Source: Opisthorchis felineus (Eukaryota; Platyhelminthes; Trematoda; Opisthorchiida; Opisthorchiidae). Taken from it: 64,000 bases of DNA. The stretch is taken from assembly GCA_004794785.1 (NCBI GenBank), contig SJOL01007351.1, positions 1,250,627 through 1,314,626 of the forward strand, in the 5' to 3' direction. The translations under genes and the position numbers were made by a program. Below are positions 36,301-48,300 of the stretch, piece by piece; the first letter of the stretch is position 1; each line of letters begins with the position of its first letter. The notes under the pieces were generated by a model. The model made no database searches and had not been told where the DNA came from. It saw only the letters and a list, made by a program, of their open reading frames with translations.

Positions 36301-39300
36301 GAATGCACCAGTTTTTCAGCCTACTAGTCGTATTTGATCAAAAGATGGATCCTTGAAATAAGTCCATTTTATTAGCAACTTGGTCACTCCAGTTTATACG
36401 GTTGATTGTTAGATGGCGAATACACTACCTGGACTTCGACAGATACTCTCACTTGCATATGATTTTGGTTTTAAAAGGAGACTGAACTGAATTCAGGTTA
36501 AACTCTCGTTTATGATGGCCCGCTTGACAGCGGACACTAGTATGAATAGACGGCAACCGTTTAGCGACTCCATGAACAGTCGACCCGTAAAATGCTAGGA
36601 AAAGCGAGTTTAAGCAAACAAATTTAGTGTTGTGGGAGACTCACTTGGAACCCAGCTGAATCTCTCGTTTATGATGTTTGCTAATTTCGTGCTATTTGGG
36701 TTCAAGTAGAAAATAAAGTTGACGGAAACTCGGGGAGTGTGCCTACCTGATGAGCTCCAAGAAGAGCGAAACCAGCTGTGGGCTGTCGAAGAATTTTCAG
36801 AAACCTTTTGAGTAGTGTATTACGCCCAAACGAATTTAGTTTGGGCGGAAACTGGGAGACTGCGCCTACCTGATGAACCCCAAAAGAGTGCGAAACCGAT
36901 CGTGGGCTGTCAACGTTTTCAGCAACCTTATGAGCAGTGTGTTACGTCTAGACAAAAAGCACTAAAATCTACTGAACTGTTAGGAATCAATGTTGCAGTG
37001 CGTTATTTTCTGTGTGGGGCCGATCAGCGGTGAAATTTTCTTCGCTAATTATTCGCGATGGGAAATGCCATTAGACAGATGGGACCAAGTCAGCATTGTG
37101 ATAAAACTATTAGATATGTGAACCTCAGACTTCGGATAACTTGGATAAAACTGATTAACCGCTACATCTCATTCAAAATCTAAGCAGAATTTTATGAAAG
37201 AAACATGGAAGGTCTGCTTAAAACTTCCTCATTTTTGAATTCGTCCTTTTGGTAGGATCGTGCATCTTTCATATTCGCGTTCACATCAACCTCGTTTGAA
37301 CAGTTCTCCTGCTATCCTGATGCAATTATTCTGGTGAGTCCAAAAGGGAGAAGCACTGGACTCGTCCACATACTTCGTCATAGCGCGAGGGCAGTGATCG
37401 GCTGAGAATGCGCAAAGCGTCTGCCTGTGTTGGCCACAATAACAGCAGGGACTGTACAGAACCTTTCTGTACACAGAAACCCTGTCTGTGACGGGCGGTA
37501 GCAACCGTCTTCCCTGTGCAAAGCACTCCGCATCTAAACGTAATACACCATTTATAAACGACAAATTCAGTTGGATTCTGTTTATCTCCTGTCAAAACCG
37601 AATTCGTGTCAAACCGAGTATTTTTCCAATTTGTATCTAGCTGTGCGTGCTAGTCTGGTACTGATACGATGGATGACAGTGAATGCTGTGCCGTTGTTCC
37701 CTCAACGCTGACGCCGAGTTGTTGATAGCCCGCATAACTCCTCTAGTTAGCAATGATGGAACACGTTCGACATCCGCTCTTCGTCGTTCCGCCGATGTAG
37801 CGTGCCCCACGGGAGCAAGTAGAGCGATATACACACAAAGTGGTGACTATACGAGGAAGTTGGTCTTTGGGCATTTGTCCTAACATTGTAGCTCAACCGC
37901 ACACGACAGCTGAGCTACGCAGACCCAATACTACACACATAAAATCGAATATCCTCATTCTATTTTTTTTTTCGTAAATTGTAGCAGAAGCATCTTCAGC
38001 ATCTAGTGTCCCTAGGCCAACTTATCATGGAGGCTCTGCTTCTTGAAGCAGAATGTAGCCGAATGTTGCTACCACCCTCCCCCCAATAGGGGTACCATTT
38101 TAGTGCACCTTCGCTGCCAAACTGAACTATCACAGATATGGATGAAACCATATTCCGATAAATCATTATACGACACAATGATCCGCATTCATAGGGAATG
38201 ACAGTGGTTCCAGTTCATTGTTTTGTTTCACTTTACAGATGGATCTGCCCTCGAGTGAAATGCACAGATGGTACAGCGATGATGCGCCATAAGTTTCTAG
38301 GCTCATCTTATCTGAATTCATACAAAAATGCACGAAAACTGACCATCCTAAAACGCCAATCTTGAATATCAGGTACCCAGTTCAAAGCCCAACAGAGTGT
38401 GCACTACTAACGAGTTATAATGGGAGTGAAATTCGATTCCGGTATCCCTCTTTTGATGTAGACTAACCAGAACACTCACTTTAGAACAGAAGACTTACTG
38501 TTTAGAAACATAGATGCTATCCTAATTCTGGCATCAACAATCTGGTCAGAGTAAGAAATACAGCTAAACCCAGCCTAGCTAAAGAGAAAGTCACATGTAT
38601 GCAGCGAAGTCACAAATTGTTAGGATGTGTCCTCATCGTTCAATGCAAGTTAACGCTGAGGACTGTCGTTTCTAGGATAAGGTCAAAAAAACTCCTACTG
38701 ATTAATCTATTAAGTCTCTTTTAAATTGAAAATTAAAGTTGAACGGCGCTGCTCACCCTCACCCCTAAATAGTTACCAAAGTCTAATCTCAGCTGGTGCC
38801 AGGTGCAGCACACATTTTCAAAAAAACATGTCTGTGTAATGTATCCGTATCCAACGAGATTGGTTGAAAGAAGTTTGCACACACTTGCAAGTGGTCTCAA
38901 ATTTCAGAAAAGTTCCAAAAGCGACAGAACCCATATTATGAATTTCTACAAAGACTCCCGTTAGAAATGATTAATATTCGCAACAGGTGCAAAGGGCGTT
39001 TTAGGTTGAGGCAAGTAAATAAACAGAGGCGCAGCATACTTGTTGTAATCATAAAATTCTGAAAACAACCTTGCAGCGAGATTCGCACATAGTTGATGCA
39101 TGCTACTTTCGACAGCCTACACAAATGTAGCCAGTGTACGAAATGGTAATAAGGACACCCGCTTCTCTAGTGGAGTTGCGTCATTATTATTTTTGGGAAA
39201 ATAAAGTGCTACGAACCATCACTCGGAAGACTTTGGAAATAAAAGCGAAAAAACGGAGACTCGAGAAAAATGTGGGCAGCGATGAGGTACACTTATGCAG

Positions 39301-42300
39301 CTGCAAGGTGCGCAATGCAAGGTCAGGAGCTGAAGTGATACTCAGAGATGTGTGGGCTTCAAACCCGGATTGCCGAGGATTTTGACCTTCCCTCGAATAG
39401 GGACAACTCGTGGGGATCAACCGATTCGCTGGTTTCAGGTGGTAACAAACTGACCATCAGAAGTGTTTCTGGGATATCGCCATCAGGTCAGCGTTCAGAA
39501 TAATGACGGTGATCAAAATGAGTAGATAATATCATTAAAACATGATTAAATATCATTAAAACATCATAATTAATACAAACGGGGGACACTATAGGAAACC
39601 AACTGATGAAAAATAATCTCATTTGATTAGACAAAGTGTGGTCTAAAGCCCTGTAGTCTGCACCCTCTAACGTGACGAAGGCAAGTTCAAAGTTTGTACC
39701 AATGGCTTTTGACACCATTGTGCCGGGTCACGTAACCGTATTGCAACCGTTTTCGCAGTGATCCAGCGACGCCTCTAGATCGATATCGGCAGCCTATGGG
39801 ACACTGTAAATGACCTGAAACTGCTCGCTTGGGTTGAACATGTGACCAACCAGTCCCAACAATCGACCTTTTTGCCGTGTTAATGGGTGTATTGTTATTC
39901 CGGCATGATAGATTCTCGCTTGCCAAGTTACTGTATTGTGCAGCCAACATATTCTACTCTACAAAAGCAAGAAGATGCACGCACACACAAGCATACTTTG
40001 GGCGTGGACCAGCATCTTGTCCTGAAAAATGAAATCGAGCAATGGTTTTGTGGTAAAACCATAGTCGTAATGTTGCTGCCGAAAGAGTTTTCTGCAAAGA
40101 TTTTGAGATACGGTGATTGAATGTGTCCGCCAACAAGTTGCCAGACCCGAACCTGCTGGTTCCTTTGCGATTAGCTATTCTTCGTTTTGGCCAGTTTATT
40201 TTTACTGTAAAGCTGCTGTCTTCATCGGAGTTTCGGAGGATTCTCTCGGCATTTGAGCCCGGTTGAAATGTCGTCACTCTTTGTTCACTGCTTATCCTGG
40301 TTCATCGGTTACCGTATCACAGGAGGGCCTACTGTGGAGTTTGAACGGCAATACGCTGCCAATATTAAAGAATTTTACCTCAAATCATGAGCGACGTGCA
40401 AGCTTTTTCTTCTAACTAGGATATGATTATGATGTACATACACACATGTCTGAACTTTGAAGATCAAATGGGCATATTTTCGCTTGACAGTAATACAGGG
40501 ATCCAGTGGCTCCACTCGTTCCCAGTGAACACAAGCTCGTCATTCATGATCTTCCCCCTTTCTGGTTCCCAAAGTTCACAAAAGCTGACTTCCTGACTCT
40601 TAGTGGCACGGCTGTCTCCCGAAGACATTTTATTGAGTTGAACGATACAGACTGTCTTTCGAAGGATTACACGCCCATATTACCGTGAACTGGTGAACCG
40701 CAGAATGCTTTTTTCAATGCAGCTGAACCAATAGTTACACAGCTGCGCATTGATCAAGCTAGATAAATCATTTATGTTAGGATAAATGTTATTCGTTGGA
40801 ATAACTGGACGAACCACTTTAGAAGTAAATCCCAACATTTTGATGTAATAGAGACAATTCAAATGATAGCACTCGTCTGTGGTATTAGGCAGAGCGAGTA
40901 TGCATGCCCGGAGTGACCGATAAGGCTAAATTTAGTGTCTGGGCTTCCCATTCTGCCGCATCAGGACCCCACTAAACAATATTTCTGCTCCCAGTGTTCG
41001 GTTGTCTATCGAGTGCTACTTCCCCACCAAGGTCATGGGGCCATTCTTAATTAAAGTACTGCTAAACGCAGACGTCACCTATGTTCCGATCTCGACTGTG
41101 TCCGTAATCAAATGCCGTCTGATGTCAGGTTCAACTAATGGGGCCCAACGACGCAGAAAAAGAAGGCCTTGTCGCTGAGACACAAATTAGTCAAGCGTAT
41201 TGCGATTATTTCATGTCCAGTAAAACATACGGACAGGGTGCTTGAAAATAACAGGATTAACATAGCGTTAAATTGAGACCGTTCAAAGCCAAACAACATC
41301 CGCACATTGCTATAAACTATTGCCCGAACTCAGAGTGATTTGCTGGTGCTCTCAAAAGAGAAATTTCCTTGTGACCAACTGATTGAAATCAGCCTTTAAA
41401 ATGCCAGTTATGATTGGGTGTTCGATCTCTGGAGCAAATCATTATAAACAATCACGTACCATTGAAATACAAGTAGAATCATTGTTCCCCCTCATGGAGA
41501 CTATTCTCCCTAGAGCGACTGGTTGAGATGGTCACCCCATGAGGAAGCAATGTGCAGTGTGCAATGTGCCCACTGAAATCCACTGCAGTCCCTTTGAGAC
41601 TTTGGTATAGCCAGAATTTTAATATATTGTCTACAAGTGTTCCAACACCTTATCTCCTAGAGGACCACTACACAAGATCAGGTCGGAATATTCACCTAAA
41701 GGCAACAGAGTCAGTGAATCAAAATCATGCAGAAGTCCTGATATTGGAATTAAAAGTGCTTTTGTGAACGTCACAAAATCCAGCCCCACCAAGTACCTGT
41801 TTGTATCATCAAGTTTGTGCCGTTTTGGTCGCCAAACAAACAACAGGTGGATTGTACTTTACAGACAAGTCCTGCCTCGGGTACAGGCACGACAGATAAT
41901 AAAAACGCATCACAGGCGGAACACACCTGAAATGATGATCACGTGGACCGTTAATACACCATTCTACTTCCCAATTTGCGCAAGTTCTTGTCCCATTATG
42001 AGTTATTCGATCGAAATTGCGCAACCAATTTACCCCAGCTTTATCCCACACGTGACCAGCGTTCAGGTTCGTTTATTTGGGGTCCTTGCTACAAATTGAG
42101 TAATCTTCATTCAGTTTTTGCATGCTCTCGATTATTTACACGCGAACGACAATAAAAAATGGTTCAAACAAACCGTTTGTGACTCAAAGAAAAGCAACAA
42201 CCTAGAAGAGAAAGTAACCAAACAGAAGGTTGCAATTTGAAGTTCTTTATTTTAAAACTACTCTGCAAGCAACAGAACCAACTTCCTAAGCCTGAGTATA

Positions 42301-45300
42301 CAATCGGTAGATTTATTCTCCACAATACATGGTGTGTTGCATGAACCCAACCGACTCAACAACTTCCTCTTCATTATTACTTCCGCAATGCAAACAAATT
42401 TGTTTTGCAAACGAGTGTATTTTGCTAGTTCCGTGCAATTTGGTTTCAAGCAGAACAAGGTTGACGGAAACTCGGGGACTGCGCCTACCCGATGAGCCCC
42501 AAGGAGGGCAAAACCGGTCGTGGGCTGTCGAAGAATTTTCAGCAACCTTATGAGTAGTGTATTACGTCTATAAACGTAAGAACTCGTTCGGCTGAGTTTT
42601 AAGTTTCCTAATGGTGACGGATTAAATTCCAAGTGAGAAACGTGGCAATAATCAGGGTCTATAATATAACTGATGACCATACAGAAGAAACATTCATCGG
42701 TAGGCAATGACTGATTAAACCTTATCTGGTCTTAAGCTGGTCGAACACAGTCCACTATAATAGACCCAGGGTGAATAGAATAGAGGGCGTAGAACTGACA
42801 AGCGTGTGGAGAGCGGTTTTAGATCAGTCGAGATGACACGAGGCGGTGTGCAGTAATCAGCGAAATGGTCTGGGTCTAAAAGTACAAAATCCAATTACAA
42901 ACCCCCACCCCCGATCCCCCCAAACCCTCGACGAACACAGGCGAACAGAATCTGTGAACGACCCCCAAGAAGAATATTCCATTAAGGTGTCCTAGACCGA
43001 AAACCAAGGCCGCAAAATCCGGTTTCAACATGAAGACAGTCCCCCCTAGCCAATCTGTCGTAAATGTCAGTCATCCCCACTAACCAACAAACAGGAACTT
43101 CAGACCGACACCCAGCACTGATCAAGTCGCCTAGTCATAAGAAATATCACGGATTGGTTCCCTGACTGCCTTAAAACCCGATCAACCTGCTTATTTACTC
43201 ACTTGGTCTGACGAAGCTTTTGTGTCAAAAGCGAAACGTTGCCCAGCAATAAATCTACCGATTGTTTACCAAACCGCTCTGAAACGATGACTACCCAATC
43301 AACCACAAACATTTTCCAATTGATTGAAAACCCTCAGGGTTTGCTGCGCACCGCTCGAAGTAATGTAACGAAGCAACAATTCCCGCGGTGTCGTTTAAAA
43401 AGCGGTGATAGCATTGTTGGGACTTTCTCCGGGTATCAGTCCACTCAGGATTGTATGGTAAATTGGAACAATTTACGGTCATTTTAGCTCATTCTAGGGA
43501 AAAGGTTATCGTCGCTTGGGGAAAGTCTACTCACATCCCACTACATTCGGTTATTAAGTGGACTTAATGCGAACGACTTATCCAGTTCCCCATTGTAAAA
43601 TGAGAATATTAACTACAGAACCCACCAGAAAAAACGCCACTCCCATGGCGGGGGTGGGAGGAGGTAAACTGGCGTCTGCCGAACCAGCTAGCCTATTAAT
43701 CATTATGTCACTTACATCTCTGTAGCAATTTCAGCTCAGTTTAAGCTTATTACACGGCTCATTTTTCTCTGATATTTTGGCAAATCATTCAATCTACAAG
43801 GCAAATTTTTCCCTTTTTCTTCGCTGAGCATCGTAGAGGCTAAAAAGCTCACGGGGAAGAGAACAATCAACGAGAGTCTGATTATAGTGCGACAGAGGGA
43901 GCGACGAATAAACGGACGAACGGAGGGATGTGCGCAGAATCACAGAGAAGGCCAACGTTGTTCCAAAGGGTGAGATTGAAGTCGTCTAAAAACCGGAGCA
44001 AATTCATATCGATTTTCTTATCGAAAGCCCTCATACTCTCATATACACACCAGAAATTCCAAGTCACCTAAGAAACAAAATTCACAGGACCAATAGAAAA
44101 AAAACAAAGCCGGCTTACTATCCTGCCGAGAATATTTACCATAATTCTCCTGCCTAGGTATGCTAACGGACCTAATCTTTGCACGTCCCAAATCCACCGG
44201 AGATCAGGCTTATATTAGCCCACACTTACCGTAAAAGAATACACAGGGTAATCTTGAACATAATTCGCCATCGAATAACAAGAATCTGCTGATTCTGCTG
44301 CAACTATGGATTCTACTCTCCGAATAGGAGTGAGCCTATGCCGAAAGGCACCGCACAGCTGTCACATTGTTGTCGGAAGTTACCGGCAGTGCGCTTCCAA
44401 CCAATCGAAGCCACACCCGTCCAGATAGTAGCTGAACCCTATTCCATAACTACGGGTAACCGACACATTTTAATCATCACTCCACAGCGTATTTGCCAAT
44501 CACGTGACCCGTTGTCTATTGGTTCTGTGAGTAGCAGATCAGGGGAGGTCAAGTGAAATTTTCTTTCCAGACACAGTACCACTCTAAAAATAGTTATGGT
44601 ATCTTCATTTTCATTAGTTGTGAGTGGCTGCTGGACTTTTAGGATTCGCGTTCACATTACACTCGTTTGGACGGTGCTCTTCCTGCCCTGGCACAATTAT
44701 TCCGATGAGTTCATTTTCAATTCCGGATTAAATGAACCCAGGTTATGATGTCACCGTCGAACAAATGACCGTGAACAAGGATGAAGTTGTAGAAAAAAAA
44801 ATCACGATTTCACTGAACGCAGTGTCGCCTCCAAGAGCAGCCCATCGGATGACACTAGGAGCCTGAATTTGGACGATTCTGGCTCAGCCATCCCAAAGAG
44901 GCCTTGAAAGAGTTCATCAGTCTCTGTCTTGACAAGCTAAACGCCTATTGGTCCGCCGACAAGGACGTCAAAGAGTACCATAACCGACAGATTCAGCAGG
45001 GATTCATTTGAGTCTCCAGTTAACACCAACTTAAGTTGCAAATTATTGTAAAGGCTACATTGCCTAAAAGTGGTAAAAGATGTAAAAAGGAATTCACCTT
45101 CCCATTTCACACTTTTCAGACTTCAAAGTGTTCCGCTAGTGGCGCCGGTCTCATTAAAACACTTTTCGCCCTCGTGGGGTGAATGTCACAAGCTAGTGTT
45201 GAATGCATGGCCCCCAAAAGGCCAAAGAAAACGTTTCGCTGTCATACAAACGCCTTTTCTATAGGCACAACCACCAACCCACCGCTACGCACCACTACGC

Positions 45301-48300
45301 TCCCCAATAACGCACTGATGATGTCACCTCGATTGGTGATGAAACGTTTGCAATCAAATTGCCCAGCTCAGCGAACAAGCCAACGACCACAAACGCCTTT
45401 GTTTTGCCAGTTTTCTCTTCATTACTCACCGCCACACCGAAAATCCCCGTTTTTAATTATGTTGTTGCAACGGGATCATGTGCCCTGGTTCGAACTATCC
45501 AGGATAGACGAGAAAAACACTGAGCGGAAATGAACATCGCTGTATTGGACTGGGGTCGTGGTATCGTCCATCAAATCCATCGTATTTCTTCATATGACCA
45601 TCAGTCAGCCTCAATGAGAGCCCCGGTTGCTCATTTATGCTGGTTCCACTATGATTCAAAACAACCTTTGAACTGAAGGGCAGCGACTTCTTTCATCAGT
45701 TCTTCGCCCATGTAAATAAAAAAAGTTCCACATTCCACTAAAAACAGTCCCAACGTTTTTCTGAAAAACTATCAGAAAGCTCTATTTCGAACGACGGAAT
45801 ACGATAGGCAGTTAGAAATCCTTCACGAGGACTACTGCGATAAAACCCAGAGATTTTAATGAGATTTGAGCTCATGCTAAAAGTCGCACGGGGCACCGTT
45901 GTTTTCGCGTCCCAGTTAGGACGATTACCCAATTTAGATGAACCCTCAACTGATAACCCAGGAGTATGCGTTAAATCCACAAAAATCGTTTTCGATGGCG
46001 GGTCTTACCCTTTAACCTATCGAAAATGATCAAACTCGGCCGAAATTAAATCTGACCGGAATAGGTTAAACGACATTCTGCATACCAAGTTGAAAAACCT
46101 CGTCTGGATTCTTCACAGAACGTCACCATCCATCAATTTGCATATGTGTATATCGGGGTATGGGTGCATCAAGTTCACCAATTACAAGCACATTTTCAGA
46201 AGGGCATGGTTTATACGAATCAAAATGTGACTACAACTAACCGCGCTAAGTGTTCGTCCTGTTTGAGCTCGATTTCATGAATTTCCTTCTCAATTGCTTC
46301 GATTCGTGCTTGCACTTGATCCATCTCTTCACTTGTGTCCAATAAGGTGGCGTCCAACCGTTCAGCCTGCTCTTCGTACATACCAAGGAATCGGTGTAGT
46401 GTATCCATGCTTCGAGGGTCGTAAGGGTTGATGACCTGGGAGATGGAACCACGAAGACGAACAAAATAGCTTAGAAATATATCTTATGACACGCCGACCT
46501 CGTCACGTGTGGAATATAATCATGGGCAAGGCAAAACGATGAAAGTTTCCTCAGGTGATTACCACCGGTGTGTGCAAAAAATCTAGTGAAAACTGAAAAC
46601 AAAATCTATTGTGAGGCGGTTTCCAATGTCTTTTTTTCGTCACGATCCAGTGGAGATAACCATCGAAACAGAACAAAAGTTAACCAGTATCGTGCACAGT
46701 TTTTGGACAAAATATATCGTTGTAAAGAATAAGTAACATAGTAGTATTGGGTTTATAGACGACGTTCTCATTTTAGTTTTGGGAGAATCACGTTTAAAGT
46801 TCCACCTTTGAAAAAACCACAGGGCTCAGGATAGCGGAATTCATACAAGACGACATGATGATACTTTATGTATTGTTCTGGCACAAAATGCACCATTTAA
46901 ATGTGCAGCACTTGTTGTGCTGATGGTGAGGTTTGTCGATCGGCGTTGAAAAAACCGCTCATCCCGGATTTCTCAAAGATTCAGATCTATCATCCTCAAC
47001 TATAGCGTTAAACCTCCCCCGGACCTATGGGTCCTAGCCATGATTGCTCATGATGAAGAATTTGATATCCGAAAGACAAATTTTCTCCCCATATTTTGTA
47101 TGCTGGTGAGTCTCTATGTAACCTTAATTATGAGGAAGCTGTGAACGGATATTGTTATAGCTTCATTGGTCGAGATCAACCGCAGTAGTTGATAGTTATC
47201 TAAAAATAGCATCGTACTTGTCATGTGACTTTCTGGTGCACCCTCGGTGTCCATCCTTCCGTGGACTTACCTGCATGTACGATCGCAACCCTATACAGGG
47301 TTGCTCGGTTGTTTCTACTTTACTTTCGGCTTACTTTTTGGAGACGGATTCCTGTTGGAGGATAGGCCGGCAGTGTTAAAATCACACATTGCCCATAATC
47401 CACGTTAGTGTCTGTAAAATGGACTCTCAGGTCTTATTTTAGACCTCGGATATCGTAGACAGACCAGGGACAAAAACGGTCTACATTCGACTTAACAGTA
47501 GGTCTTCAGCTGCTTCCCTCGACGAAAAAACAAACAAATATGGGCTTGAGTTTGGAACCTCCTTCACAAGATCATCGTCCAATTTGCGGAGTATATGCTC
47601 AAACCATTCGAGTCGACGTCACTGGATGCGCGTGGCCAGTTTTGGTGCCACGATACTGTTGTCGGACTGCTTCATCAGAGAACTGATCAACCCATCATGT
47701 TTGAAGCACCATTCGCACCGAACCCTATGAATATGAACAAGTCTCACAACCACGATTCTCCTGATGCTACAATGTCCAAGGCAGGCATATTCTTCCAGTA
47801 GTTCCAGTGCCTGAGGTATTCGGCCTGTAAGCTGGACTTGCAAATAGCGTAAAGCACCAGTTGCTGGGATGTAAAAACTCTCAAAACGTTATCGGCTAGT
47901 CGATTACCACGCAGGCTGCTCACAAATACTACGTCGTCTTCGACGTCCGCGTACTCATTCTTAGATCTAGGCGCATCAACGTCCCTGACATGAAATCCTC
48001 TTACTGGCTTTACTAAAACGGATCAGAGTACAGTTCTCTTCACTTTGAATCTGTTTTTCCCTTGGACCAAGAAGCCAACAACAGTCCCAACACACCATCA
48101 ATAAGCACCATTGTTCGCTTCGGAGGACACTTCCTCTGCATCTAAGTGAACTTCGCATATGCTCAGACTTTGTCGATGCACGACATTTATTGAGCAGCTA
48201 CAAAACGCTGTAACACCTGGGAACCGGGATGCTTCTGCCTGCCCATCAGAATAGTAAATTCGGTTTCGCTGTGCGTTGCGAAGGTGGTGCATGACTAAGC

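Larger units (their letters stand above)
36240..46241 (-). other. 10-kb intron of the DUF4139 gene
   Basis: No exon with compatible phase is needed here, because flanking exons join in frame. Contents are the hammerhead repeats (36.7, 42.5, 43.2, 45.3 kb), the repeat pair 37.3/44.6 kb, and the retroelement-like frame at 40 kb. A G-rich/C-rich stretch is near 42900 and near 43650. The rest is unremarkable. Confidence 0.7.

Noticed and set aside
42258..42707. 149-codon minus-strand open frame
   Set aside because: It runs antisense through the hammerhead repeat at 42483-42525. The same translation pattern appears over the other repeat copies (33056-33280), so it is a repeat shadow and not a gene.
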